From assembly GCF_004348325.1 (NCBI RefSeq), contig NZ_SMKF01000011.1, positions 1 to 64,000 on the forward strand: a stretch of DNA of 64,000 nt, given 5' to 3'. Below, piece after piece: positions 18,353 through 27,153 of this stretch (positions are counted from its first letter, which is position 1; every line of letters starts with the position of its first letter). The notes under the pieces were generated by a model. The model saw only the letters and a program-made list of their open reading frames with translations, had not been told where the DNA came from and made no database searches. The translations under genes and the position numbers were made by a program. Origin of the DNA: Micromonospora sp. KC213. GTDB taxonomy: Bacteria; Actinomycetota; Actinomycetes; Mycobacteriales; Micromonosporaceae.

Positions 18353-18358
18353 TAGCAT
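18353..18358 (+). promoter_or_regulatory. Putative -10 box of thrS
   Basis: TAGCAT predicts a start near 18365 and a short leader of about 45 bases, too short for a T-box. Confidence 0.4.
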
Positions 18359-18410
18359 CGCAGGAGCCGGTAACCGGCACACCCTTACCGCCTGCAGTTG
18401 AGGAGTCACC

Positions 18411-20420
18411 GTGTCCGCACCTCGTACCCCCGCAGTGGCCGACCCCGTCGTCGTCGCCGCCGGGACGACGGCGGCCGACGCGGTGGCCGCGGCCGGGCTG
18501 CCCACCACCGGTCCCAAGGCGATCGTGGTGGTCCGCGACCCGCAGGGCCAGCTGCGCGACCTGGACTGGTCGCCGGCCGAGGACGTCGAGGTCGAACCGG
18601 TCGCCATCGACACCCCGGACGGCCTCAACGTGCTGCGCCACTCATGCGCGCACGTGCTCGCCCAGGCCGTGCAGGACGTGTTCCCCGAGGCCCGGCTCGG
18701 TATCGGCCCGCCGATCGAGAACGGCTTCTACTACGACTTCGCCGTCGACAAGCCGTTCCAGCCCGACGACCTGGCCCGGCTCGAGAAGCGGATGCAGGAG
18801 ATCATCAAATCCGGCCAGCGGTTCCGTCGTCGCCGCTTCGGCAGCCTGGACGAGGCGAAGGCCGAGTTGGCCGCCGAGCCGTTCAAGCTGGAACTGATCG
18901 ACGTGAAGGGGGAGGGGCTCGACTCCTCCGAGGTGATGGAGGTGGGCGGCGGCGAGCTGACCATCTACGACAACCTCGCCGCGAACGAGGACAAGGTCTG
19001 CTGGTCGGACCTGTGCCGGGGGCCGCACCTGCCGAACACCCGCCTGATCGGCGCCTTCAAGCTGATGCGCTCGGCCGCCGCGTACTGGCGGGGCTCCGAG
19101 CGCAACCCGCAGTTGCAGCGGGTGTACGGCACCGCCTGGCCGACCCGCGACGAACTCAAGGCGTACCTGAAGCTGCTGGAGGAGGCCGCCCGGCGCGACC
19201 ACCGCAAGCTCGGCGCGGACCTCGACCTGTTCAGTTTCCCCGACGAGATCGGCTCCGGTCTCGCGGTCTTCCATCCCAAGGGCGGGATCATCCGCCGGGA
19301 GATGGAGAACTACTCGCGCCGCCGGCACGAGGAGGCGGGGTACGAGTTCGTCAACACCCCGCACATCACCAAGGGGCAGCTCTTCCACACCTCGGGTCAC
19401 CTGCCCTACTACGCCGACACCATGTTCCCGCCCATGCAGCTGGAGGGCGCGGAGTACTTCCTCAAGCCGATGAACTGCCCGTTCCACAATCTGATCTTCA
19501 AGGGACGCGGGCGGTCGTACCGGGAGCTGCCGCTGCGGTTCTTCGAGTTCGGCACGGTGTACCGGTACGAGAAGTCCGGCGTGGTGCATGGGTTGACCCG
19601 GGTGCGTGGCCTGACCATGGACGACTCGCACATCTACTGCACCCGGGAGCAGATGCCGGGCGAGCTGACCACCCTGCTCACCTTCGTGCTGGACCTGCTG
19701 CGCGACTACGGCCTGGACGACTTCTACCTGGAGCTGTCCACCCGCGATGACTCGCCGAAGTTCATCGGCGCCGACGCTGACTGGGAGGAGGCGACGCAGG
19801 CGCTGCGCACCGCCGCCGAGACCTCTGGCCTGGAGTTGGTGCCGGACCCGGGCGGTGCGGCCTTCTACGGCCCGAAGATCTCCGTGCAGGCCAAGGACGC
19901 CATCGGCCGGACCTGGCAGATGTCGACCATTCAGGTCGACTTCAACCAGCCGGAGCGGTTCGGCCTGGAGTACCAGGCTGCCGACGGCACCCGGCAGCGG
20001 CCGGTGATGATCCACCGGGCGTTGTTCGGCTCGATCGAACGCTTCTTCGGGGTGCTCACCGAGCACTACGCGGGCGCGTTCCCGGCCTGGTTGGCGCCGG
20101 TACAGCTGGTCGGCATCCCGATCCGCGAGGACCACACCGACTACCTGCACGGCTTCGTCGCGGCGCTGCGCGCCGAGGGGATCCGGGCCCAGGTCGACGC
20201 TGGTGACGACCGGATGCAGAAGAAGATCCGCACCGCGCAGCAGCAGAAGATCCCGTTCATGGCGATCGCCGGTGACGACGACGTGGCCGCCGGTACCGTC
20301 TCCTTCCGCTACCGCGACGGCTCGCAACGCAACGGGGTACCGGTCGCCGAGGCGGTCACGCACGTACTGGACGTGGTCCGCTCGCGTGCGAACTCCGGTC
20401 CGTCCGCCATGGCCAACTGA
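18411..20420 (+). CDS. thrS: Threonyl-tRNA synthetase
   Basis: Class II aminoacyl-tRNA synthetase of 669 aa that charges tRNA-Thr. A TGS domain is at the N-terminus, followed by the editing domain with [11 protein letters not shown] (near residue 79) and CRGPHL. The catalytic core has zinc-binding Cys/His ([21 protein letters not shown]), motif 2 ([20 protein letters not shown]) and motif 3 ([20 protein letters not shown]); the anticodon-binding domain is C-terminal. Length is normal. It heads the conserved thrS-HIT-pgsA-pimA block known from mycobacteria. Confidence 0.97.
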   Translation: MSAPRTPAVADPVVVAAGTTAADAVAAAGLPTTGPKAIVVVRDPQGQLRDLDWSPAEDVEVEPVAIDTPDGLNVLRHSCAHVLAQAVQDVFPEARLGIGPPIENGFYYDFAVDKPFQPDDLARLEKRMQEIIKSGQRFRRRRFGSLDEAKAELAAEPFKLELIDVKGEGLDSSEVMEVGGGELTIYDNLAANEDKVCWSDLCRGPHLPNTRLIGAFKLMRSAAAYWRGSERNPQLQRVYGTAWPTRDELKAYLKLLEEAARRDHRKLGADLDLFSFPDEIGSGLAVFHPKGGIIRREMENYSRRRHEEAGYEFVNTPHITKGQLFHTSGHLPYYADTMFPPMQLEGAEYFLKPMNCPFHNLIFKGRGRSYRELPLRFFEFGTVYRYEKSGVVHGLTRVRGLTMDDSHIYCTREQMPGELTTLLTFVLDLLRDYGLDDFYLELSTRDDSPKFIGADADWEEATQALRTAAETSGLELVPDPGGAAFYGPKISVQAKDAIGRTWQMSTIQVDFNQPERFGLEYQAADGTRQRPVMIHRALFGSIERFFGVLTEHYAGAFPAWLAPVQLVGIPIREDHTDYLHGFVAALRAEGIRAQVDAGDDRMQKKIRTAQQQKIPFMAIAGDDDVAAGTVSFRYRDGSQRNGVPVAEAVTHVLDVVRSRANSGPSAMAN

Positions 20421-20438
20421 TCCGCCGCTCCGTTCCGC

Positions 20439-20485
20439 CCGAGGATCCGGGTCCATCGCTCCTGCCCGACAGTCCGGATCCTCGG
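20439..20485 (+). terminator. Inverted repeat after thrS
   Basis: Perfect 12-bp arms (20439-20450 with 20474-20485) around a 23-base loop lie just after thrS. A terminator is likely, but the long loop makes it less certain. Confidence 0.5.
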
Positions 20486-20617
20486 TCCGTCCCCGGTGAT
20501 CGGCCTGGGGCCGGCCTCGGGCCGGACCGTCCGTAACGGATCACACAGGAGGCCGCCCGGCTCACCCCGGGCACCTGGCTGGCTGGTGCGGATGGCTGGA
20601 ACCCGGTGCGGTGACCG

Positions 20618-20623
20618 TAGGAT
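20618..20623 (+). promoter_or_regulatory. -10 box for leaderless HIT-protein mRNA
   Basis: TAGGAT is followed by 6 bases and then the GTG start. No ribosome site and no clear -35 are visible. Confidence 0.55.
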
Positions 20624-20629
20624 CGGCGT

Positions 20630-21199
20630 GTGACTGGGGCGGCGCGGCACGTTGACGACGGCGGGAACAGTAGCGGAGACGCCGGCCTGGCGGACGGGTT
20701 GGAACGGCTCTGGACGCCGCACCGGATGACCTACATCTCCGGTGAGGACCGCCCCGAAGGCGGTTACGACAAGCCCGCTGGCTGCCCGTTCTGTCTCGCC
20801 CCGGGCCTGCCCGCCGAGCAGAGCCTGGTCGTGGCGCGGGGCAGGCACGTCTTCGCGGTGCTGAACCTGTACCCGTACAACCCGGGTCACCTGCTCGTCT
20901 GCCCGTACCGGCACGTCGCCGACTACACGGACCTGGACGCCGGGGAGACCGGCGAGTTGGCGGTGTTCACCCAGACGGCGATGCGGGTGATCCGCAAGGT
21001 CAGTAACGCGCACGGGTTCAACCTGGGCATGAACCAGGGCGGCGTGGCCGGTGCCGGCATCGCCGCGCACCTGCACCAGCACGTGGTGCCGCGCTGGGGT
21101 GGCGACGCCAACTTCATGCCGGTGATCGGCCGGACGAAGGTGCTGCCGCAGCTTCTCACCGACACCCGCGACCTCTTCGCCGAGGCCTGGCCGGCCTGA
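20630..21199 (+). CDS. HIT-family hydrolase / Ap4A phosphorylase-like
   Basis: Histidine-triad protein of 189 aa. The catalytic motif HLHQHVVPRW is near residue 146, and a GCPFC zinc pair is near 47. Its place between thrS and pgsA matches M. tuberculosis Rv2613c, reported as a diadenosine tetraphosphate phosphorylase. Ap4A is made by aminoacyl-tRNA synthetases, so the link to thrS is sensible. The GTG start lies 7 bases after a TAGGAT box, predicting leaderless translation. Confidence 0.93.
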   Translation: MTGAARHVDDGGNSSGDAGLADGLERLWTPHRMTYISGEDRPEGGYDKPAGCPFCLAPGLPAEQSLVVARGRHVFAVLNLYPYNPGHLLVCPYRHVADYTDLDAGETGELAVFTQTAMRVIRKVSNAHGFNLGMNQGGVAGAGIAAHLHQHVVPRWGGDANFMPVIGRTKVLPQLLTDTRDLFAEAWPA

Positions 21200-21249
21200 C
21201 TCGAGACTCGGCCGGCGGTTGATGGGGTGCGCGGGCGGGAGACAGCTCT

Positions 21250-21255
21250 TACGAT
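21250..21255 (+). promoter_or_regulatory. -10 box for leaderless mRNA
   Basis: TACGAT is followed by 6 bases and then the ATG of the maltokinase-cap-like gene. Confidence 0.5.
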
Positions 21256-21261
21256 CTTGGC

Positions 21262-21894
21262 ATGGCCCTCCTGCACAAAGCCGAACTGCGTCCCAGCAAG
21301 CTCGAACTCCTGGCCTCCTGGTTGCCCGACCAGGACTGGTACGACGGCGGGTCGGCGGCCGGGGTGACCCGGGTGGCGTCGTACCGGTTCGACGATCCGG
21401 CTGGCGCGGTCGGGGTCGAGACGCTGCTGGTGCGCGTCGGTGACGGGCCGATGTACCAGGTGCCGGTCACCTATCGGGGTACGCCGCTGGCTGACGCCGA
21501 CGACCGGCTGCTCGGCACCGCGCACCACTCCGCGCTCGGCCAGCGCTGGGTGTACGACGCCTGCGGCGACCCGGTCTACGCGGTGGTCCTGACCGCTGCG
21601 ATCCTCGGCGGTGCCGTCCAGGCGCAGGAGTTCTTCGAGGTCGACGGCGTGCGGGAGCACCGGCCGCCGAGCATGGAGATCACCAGCAGTTGCGCCGACC
21701 GGTCGGATCCGCCGGTCGTGGCGGGGCCGTTGCGGGTGGTGGACGGCGATCCGACGCTGATCGTCACCGACTCCGTCGAGCTGGCCGTCGTCCGCCGGCT
21801 CGGTGCCGGGGCGGTACGGGAGGACGCCGCACTGTGCGGCACCTTGCTGGGACAGCCGGCCCCGATGCCGCTGGCGTACGCCGTCCCGCGCTGA
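21262..21894 (+). CDS. Stand-alone maltokinase N-terminal cap-like protein
   Basis: Protein of 210 aa that matches only the N-terminal cap domain of actinobacterial maltokinases (LLHKAELRPSKLELLASWLPDQ...; VTYRGTPLADADDRLLGTAHHSALG...WVYDACGDPVY). The kinase lobe is absent: the frame simply stops after the cap, with no degraded remnant downstream. Stand-alone copies occur in actinobacteria and have no known activity. It lies between the HIT and phosphatidylinositol genes but has its own leaderless promoter, so it is probably not part of that operon. Confidence 0.8.
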   Translation: MALLHKAELRPSKLELLASWLPDQDWYDGGSAAGVTRVASYRFDDPAGAVGVETLLVRVGDGPMYQVPVTYRGTPLADADDRLLGTAHHSALGQRWVYDACGDPVYAVVLTAAILGGAVQAQEFFEVDGVREHRPPSMEITSSCADRSDPPVVAGPLRVVDGDPTLIVTDSVELAVVRRLGAGAVREDAALCGTLLGQPAPMPLAYAVPR

Positions 21895-22054
21895 CTCCTA
21901 GCCGGTGCGGCCCGCCAACCGGTACGCCCACACGCCGCCCGGTCGGCCCCGCTCCGGTCGAACCCCCGCCGGGACACCCGATGCCTCCCTCACCGTCGCG
22001 TATGACCTGTTCCACGCTCCGTGACGTTTGTGCCCCCGGAAGTCCGGAAGGTGG

Positions 22055-22060
22055 CAGGAT
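22055..22060 (+). promoter_or_regulatory. -10 box for leaderless aldo/keto reductase mRNA
   Basis: CAGGAT is followed by 6 bases and then GTG 22067. This decides the start over the upstream in-frame alternative. Confidence 0.45.
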
Positions 22061-22066
22061 GCGGCG

Positions 22067-23125
22067 GTGGCAGTTGCGACGCGGATGTTGGGCCGCAGCG
22101 GCATCGAGGTCAGCGCGCTCGGCATGGGCTGCTGGGCGATCGGTGGCCCCTGGGCGGAAGGCACCCGACCGCTGGGCTGGGGCCGGGTCGACGACGAGGA
22201 GTCGGTACGGGCGGTCCGTCGCGCCCTCGACCTCGGGGTGACGTTCTTCGACACGGCCGACACGTACGGGGCCGGGCACGGCGAGCGGATCCTCGGCTGG
22301 GCGCTGGCCGGTCGGCGCGACCAGGCGGTGATCGCCACGAAGTGGGGGTACACCTTCGACGAGCGGAGCCGGCAGGCCACCGGCGAGGACGCCTCACCGA
22401 CGTACCTGCGCCGGGCGGTGGTCGACTCGTTGCGCCGGCTGGACACCGACCGGATCGACCTGTACCAGCTGCACCTGGGGGATCTGCGGTTGGCTCGGGC
22501 CGAGGCGCTCATCGGCACGTGCGAGGAACTGGTGGCCGACGGGCTGATCCGGTCGTACGGCTGGAGCACCGACCGGGCCGACCGGGTCGGCGCGTTCGCC
22601 GAGGCGGCGCCGCGGGCCAGTGCCGTGCAGCACAGCCTCTCGGTGCTGCGGGACGCCCCGGCGATGCTGGCGGTCTGCGACAAGCACGACCTGGCCAGCG
22701 TCAACCGGGGCCCGCTCGGCATGGGGCTGCTGACCGGCAAGTACACCACCGAGTCGAGGTTGCCCCGCGACGACGTGCGGGGTCTCACCCCGACCTGGCT
22801 CGAGTGGTTCCGAGGGGGTCGGCCGGCACCGGAGTGGCTGCGTCGGGTCCGGGCGGTACGCGGCGCGCTCACCGCCGACGGCCGTACCCTGGCCCAGGGT
22901 GCGCTGGGCTGGCTCTGGGCGCGCAGCGGCCGGACGGTGCCGATCCCCGGCTGTCGCACCGTCGCCCAGGTCGAGGAGAACGCCGCCGCGTTGCGGCTCG
23001 GCCCGCTCGCCCCGGACCACTTCGCCGAGGTGGAGCGGCAGCTCGCGGGGCTGCGCGCGGCTGCGCTGCGCGACGCCGACCGCCCGTACTGGCCGATGCC
23101 CCCGGTTCCCGCCGCCCGCCCCTGA
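22067..23125 (+). CDS. Aldo/keto reductase
   Basis: Second aldo/keto reductase of the window (352 aa), not closely similar to the first. Catalytic Asp and Tyr are in FFDTADTYGAGHGERIL (near residue 60), Lys in VIATKWGYTF and His in DLYQLHLGDL. The cofactor end is VPIPGCRTVAQVEENAAAL. It belongs to the YhdN/Tas-like group with a GMGCWAIGGPW N-terminus. It is convergent with the EF-G2 gene. The substrate is unknown. The start rests on the -10 box 7 bases upstream. Confidence 0.9.
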   Translation: MAVATRMLGRSGIEVSALGMGCWAIGGPWAEGTRPLGWGRVDDEESVRAVRRALDLGVTFFDTADTYGAGHGERILGWALAGRRDQAVIATKWGYTFDERSRQATGEDASPTYLRRAVVDSLRRLDTDRIDLYQLHLGDLRLARAEALIGTCEELVADGLIRSYGWSTDRADRVGAFAEAAPRASAVQHSLSVLRDAPAMLAVCDKHDLASVNRGPLGMGLLTGKYTTESRLPRDDVRGLTPTWLEWFRGGRPAPEWLRRVRAVRGALTADGRTLAQGALGWLWARSGRTVPIPGCRTVAQVEENAAALRLGPLAPDHFAEVERQLAGLRAAALRDADRPYWPMPPVPAARP

Positions 23126-23171
23126 GTCGCCGCGTCGGGTCGTCGCCGCCCCGGCGTGGGCCGGGCACCGG

Positions 23172-25334
23172 TCAGGTACGGGTGGCGTGTTCCCCGCGGG
23201 CCTGCTCGGCCAGGTGGACGGGCATGGGTTCGTACCGGACGAAGGCCCGACGGAAGGTGCCGGTGCCGGAGGTGATCGAGCGCAGCTCGATGGCGTAGCG
23301 GAGCAGTTCGGTGGCGGGCACCTCGGCGCGGACCAGGGTGCGGCCCTCGGCGTCCGGGTCGGTTTCGGTGCCGAGCACCCGGCCACGCCGGCCGGACAGG
23401 TCGCCCAGCACCGCGCCGACCGAGCCGTCGGGCACCCGGACCACGACCTCGTCCACCGGCTCCAGAAGCGTCGGCTGGCCCTTCTCCGCGGCGTCGCGCA
23501 GCGCCAGCGCGCCCGCGGTCTGGAAAGCCGCGTCGGAGGAGTCGACGCTGTGCGCCTTGCCGTCGACGAGGGTCACCCGCAGGTCCACCATCGGGTGACC
23601 GGCGACCAAACCCCGCTCCATCTGGGCGCGCACGCCTTTCTCCACCGACGGGACGTACTGGTGCGGGACGGCCCCGCCAACCACCCGGTCGACGAACTCG
23701 AAGCCGGCGCCGCGCGGCAGCGGCTGCACCTCGATGTCGCAGACGGCGTACTGGCCGTGCCCGCCGGACTGCTTGACGTGTCGGCCGTGGCCGGTGGCGG
23801 CGACGGCGAAGGTCTCCCGCAGCGCCACCCGTACCGGCTCGGTGTCCAGCTCCACCCCGCCGGCACGCAGCCGGTCCAGCACCACGTCGGCGTGCGCCTC
23901 GCCCATGCACCACAGCACCAGCTGGTTGGTTTCCGGGTTGCGTTCCAGGCGCAGGGTCGGGTCACCGGCCACCAGCCGGCCCAGGTTGCGGGCCAGGGCG
24001 TCCTCGTCGGCCCGACTGCGGGCCACGACGGCCACCGGCAGCAGCGGCTCGGGCATGTCCCAGGGTGCGATCAGCAGCGGCTCGTCCTTGGCGGAGATGG
24101 TGTCGCCGGTCTCCGCGCTGCCCGACTTGGTGATCGCGCAGATGTCGCCGGCGACGCCAGCCGGCACCTCGCGCAGCGTCGCCCCCAGCGGGCTGTAGAC
24201 GTGCGCGACCCGCTCGTCGGCGTCGTGGTCGGGGTGCCCCCGTTCGGCCATGCCGTGCCCGGAGACGTGCACCACCTGCTCGGGGCGGAGCGTGCCGGAG
24301 AAGACCCGGACCAGGGAGACCCGGCCGACGTGCCGGTCGACGGTGGTCTTGACCACCTCGGCGACCAGCGGGCCGTCCGGGTCGCAGGCCAGCGGCGGGC
24401 GGGGGGACCCGTCGACCCCGGTGACCGGCGGCAGGTCGTGCTCCAACGGTGACGGGAAGGCGGCGACCAGGCCGTCGAGCAGCACGTCGAGGCCGACGCC
24501 GGTCGGGGCGCAGACCGGCACCACCGGGTAGAAGTGGCCTCGGGCGACCGCCTTCTCCAGGTCGGTGATCAGCACCTCGGTGTCGATCTCCTCGCCGCCC
24601 AGGTAGCGGTCCATCAGGGTCTCGTCCTCGCTCTCGGCGATGATCCCCTCGATCAGCTCGTTGCGGGCCTCCACAATGGCCGGCAGGTGCTCCGGGTCCG
24701 GGTCCCGTACGGCGGCGGGCAGACCCCCGGAGTAGTCGAAGACCCGCCGGGTGACCAGCCCCATCAGACCGGCCACCGACTCGCCGTCGTCGCCCAGCAT
24801 CGGCAGGTAGAGCGGCAGCACGTTGTCGCCGAAGACCCGTTGACACAGCGCCACCGCCTCGTCGAAGTCGGCGCGCGGGTGGTCCAGCCGGGAGACCGCC
24901 ACGGCACGCGGCATGTCGACCGCCGCGCACTCCTCCCACAGGGCGGCGGTGGCCAGGTCCATGCCGTCGACGGCGGAGACCACGAAGAGCGCGGCGTCGG
25001 CGGCGCGCAGGCCGGCGCGCAGCTCGCCGACGAAGTCGGCGTAACCGGGGGTGTCCAGGAGGTTCACCTTCACGCCGGAGTGGACCAGCGGAGCGCAGGC
25101 CAGGCTCACCGAGCGTTGCTGGCGTACCGCCGCCGGGTCGTGGTCGCAGACGGTCGTGCCGTCGGTGACCGTGCCGGCGCGGCCGATCGTCCCGCTGGCC
25201 GCCAGCAGCGCCTCGACCAGTGTGGTCTTGCCCGCCCCGGAGTGCCCCACGAGCACCACGTTGCGAACCCTGCCGGGCTCAATCACCACCGGCACGCCGC
25301 CGGTGACACCCTTCTCCTGGTTCTTCTGCGCCAT
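23172..25334 (-). CDS. Elongation factor G-like protein (EF-G2)
   Basis: GTPase of 720 aa with the five-domain EF-G layout but clearly a paralogue, like mycobacterial FusA2. G1 is GHSGAGKT (residues 30-37) and G3 is DTPGYADF (near 97). The G4 motif that reads guanine, normally NKxD, is SRLD (near 150), and the switch I region is shortened (DHDPAAVRQQRSVSL). It probably has altered GTPase or translocation activity; EF-G2 proteins have no settled role. The start follows a GGAGGTGC ribosome site. It is divergent from pgsA. Confidence 0.92.
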   Translation of the reverse strand: MAQKNQEKGVTGGVPVVIEPGRVRNVVLVGHSGAGKTTLVEALLAASGTIGRAGTVTDGTTVCDHDPAAVRQQRSVSLACAPLVHSGVKVNLLDTPGYADFVGELRAGLRAADAALFVVSAVDGMDLATAALWEECAAVDMPRAVAVSRLDHPRADFDEAVALCQRVFGDNVLPLYLPMLGDDGESVAGLMGLVTRRVFDYSGGLPAAVRDPDPEHLPAIVEARNELIEGIIAESEDETLMDRYLGGEEIDTEVLITDLEKAVARGHFYPVVPVCAPTGVGLDVLLDGLVAAFPSPLEHDLPPVTGVDGSPRPPLACDPDGPLVAEVVKTTVDRHVGRVSLVRVFSGTLRPEQVVHVSGHGMAERGHPDHDADERVAHVYSPLGATLREVPAGVAGDICAITKSGSAETGDTISAKDEPLLIAPWDMPEPLLPVAVVARSRADEDALARNLGRLVAGDPTLRLERNPETNQLVLWCMGEAHADVVLDRLRAGGVELDTEPVRVALRETFAVAATGHGRHVKQSGGHGQYAVCDIEVQPLPRGAGFEFVDRVVGGAVPHQYVPSVEKGVRAQMERGLVAGHPMVDLRVTLVDGKAHSVDSSDAAFQTAGALALRDAAEKGQPTLLEPVDEVVVRVPDGSVGAVLGDLSGRRGRVLGTETDPDAEGRTLVRAEVPATELLRYAIELRSITSGTGTFRRAFVRYEPMPVHLAEQARGEHATRT

Positions 25335-25570
25335 CGCGGCGCACCTCCCTCACGGTGGTTGGTGGCGACCGCCGCGCACGACGGGAAAGCGGGCCCGGGG
25401 CGGGTGCCGCGGCGATATCCTCCGGTGCTCTGCTGGCCGGCGGGTCTGAGCCGTGCGGTCGGTGAACTGGGTCACCCTTCCACACCGATCTCACACCCGT
25501 TGCCGACCGGGCACAAGCCCGCGGCGCGCGGGTCGGACGACCGGGCGTATCGCACCCTGCTGCCGGCCGT

Positions 25571-25576
25571 TATCGT
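25571..25576 (+). promoter_or_regulatory. Putative -10 box of pgsA
   Basis: TATCGT ends 9 bases before the ATG, so the leader would be very short or absent. Confidence 0.4.
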
Positions 25577-25585
25577 GGGATCGCC

Positions 25586-26206
25586 ATGGCGAAGATCTTC
25601 CAAGTGACGGCCCGCGCGGGGATGACCCGAGTCGTGGAGCCGGTCGCGCGCGGCCTGCTCCGCGCGGGCGTGTCCCCCAACGTGGTCACGGTGACCGGCA
25701 CCGTCGGCGTGCTCGTCGGTGCGCTCGGCTTCGGCGCTCGCGGGAAGCTGGTCGCCGGTGCCTTGATTGTCACCGTTTTCGCGCTCACCGACCTGCTCGA
25801 CGGGACGATGGCCCGGATGAGCGGCGGCTCCACCCGGTTCGGCGCGTTCCTCGACTCGTCCATGGACCGCATCGCCGACAGCGCCGTGTTCGGCGCGGTC
25901 GCGTACTGGCTGGCCACCGAGGGCGACCACTCGGGGGTGGCCGCCGCGCTGCTCTGCCTGGCCGCCGGCGGCCTGGTCTCCTACGTCAAGGCCCGCGCCG
26001 AGGGGCTCGGGCTGACCTGCGACGTGGGTGTCGCCGAACGCACCGAACGGCTGCTCATCGTCGGGGTGGGCGGTCTGCTCACCGGCTTGGGCGTCGGCCC
26101 GGCCCTGGAGGTCGCGCTCTGGCTGCTCGCCGCAGTCTCGATCTTCACGGTCGGGCAGCGGATGGTCCACGTGTACCGGCAGGTTCAGCGGGTCGGCCAG
26201 GAGTGA
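25586..26206 (+). CDS. pgsA: Phosphatidylinositol phosphate synthase
   Basis: CDP-alcohol phosphatidyltransferase of 206 aa that joins CDP-diacylglycerol and inositol phosphate, the first step of phosphatidylinositol and its mannosides. The complete signature D-x2-DG-x2-AR-x8-G-x3-D-x3-D is visible in DLLDGTMARMSGGSTRFGAF followed by LDSSMD (about residues 70-95). Five or six transmembrane helices surround it. The mycobacterial homologue (PgsA1) is at the same place in the thrS block. Its stop overlaps the acyltransferase start by 4 bases. Confidence 0.94.
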   Translation: MAKIFQVTARAGMTRVVEPVARGLLRAGVSPNVVTVTGTVGVLVGALGFGARGKLVAGALIVTVFALTDLLDGTMARMSGGSTRFGAFLDSSMDRIADSAVFGAVAYWLATEGDHSGVAAALLCLAAGGLVSYVKARAEGLGLTCDVGVAERTERLLIVGVGGLLTGLGVGPALEVALWLLAAVSIFTVGQRMVHVYRQVQRVGQE

Positions 26207-27150
26207 ACCTCACCGAGCTCGGCTACGTGGCCGGGTGGCGCCTGGTCCGCGCGCTGCCCCGGTCCGTGGTGGCCGCGGCCTTCCGGGCGGGCGCCGACCG
26301 CGCCCACCGCGCCGGCGGCGGGGGTACCGCCCGACTGCGCGCCAACCTGCGTCGGGTGGTCGGCCCGGAGCTGCCCGAGGTCGAACTGGACGACCTGGTC
26401 CGGCGGGGCCTGCGCTCGTACGCCCGGTACTGGATGGAGGCGTTCCGGCTGCCCGCGCTGAGCCGCGCGGAGATTCTCGCCGGGTTCCGGCTGGACCCGA
26501 AGGGCACCGAGATGCTCGCCGACGACGTCGCCAGCGGGCGGGGCGCGGTGGTGGCGCTGCCGCACGCCGGCAACTGGGACGCCGCCGGCGCCTGGGTGGC
26601 CGCCACCGGCTGGCCGATCGCCACTGTCGCCGAGCGGCTGCGCCCCGAGGGCCTCTACGAGCGGTTCCTCGCCTTCCGGCAGGGTCTGGGCATGGAGATC
26701 CTGCCCACCAGCGGCGGCCCGCGCCCCGCCTTCGACGTGCTGGTGGACCGGCTGCGCGCCGGCACGGTGGTGCCGTTGCTGGCCGACCGGGACCTCTCGG
26801 CCCGGGGCATCGAGGTCGACTTCTTCGGCGGGCGCACCCGGATCCCGGCGGGTCCGGCGCTGCTGGCCATCCGCACCGGCGCCCCGCTCTACGTCGCCTC
26901 GATGTGGTACGAGCCGGATGCCGCGTGCGCCTCGCTCGAGGGTCCGCTGCCGCTGCCCGACCCGGATGCCGCGCCGTTGGACGAGCGGGTTCGGGTGCTG
27001 ACCCAGCGGATTGCCGAGAGTCTGGCGGCTGGCATCGCCCGGCATCCGGAAGACTGGCACATGTTGCAGCGGATGTGGCTGGACCAGCGGGGCACGGGCG
27101 GCGACACGTCGCGGCCGGCCCGGCCACCGGACAGGTCTGAGAGGCGTTGA
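26203..27150 (+). CDS. Phosphatidylinositol mannoside acyltransferase
   Basis: Lipid A biosynthesis-type (LpxL/HtrB fold) acyltransferase of 315 aa. The catalytic H-x4-D motif is HAGNWD, near residue 122, and the second conserved block is PLLADRDLSARGIEVDFFG near 195. In mycobacteria the enzyme at this position (PatA, Rv2611c) adds palmitate to the mannose of phosphatidylinositol mannoside. GTG overlaps the pgsA stop, and pimA starts 3 bases after this gene, so all three are one translational unit. Confidence 0.93.
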   Translation: MNLTELGYVAGWRLVRALPRSVVAAAFRAGADRAHRAGGGGTARLRANLRRVVGPELPEVELDDLVRRGLRSYARYWMEAFRLPALSRAEILAGFRLDPKGTEMLADDVASGRGAVVALPHAGNWDAAGAWVAATGWPIATVAERLRPEGLYERFLAFRQGLGMEILPTSGGPRPAFDVLVDRLRAGTVVPLLADRDLSARGIEVDFFGGRTRIPAGPALLAIRTGAPLYVASMWYEPDAACASLEGPLPLPDPDAAPLDERVRVLTQRIAESLAAGIARHPEDWHMLQRMWLDQRGTGGDTSRPARPPDRSERR

Positions 27151-27153
27151 CGC

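Noticed and set aside
18301..18410. T-box leader before thrS
   Set aside because: The likely -10 box leaves only about 45 bases of leader and no T-box sequence is present.
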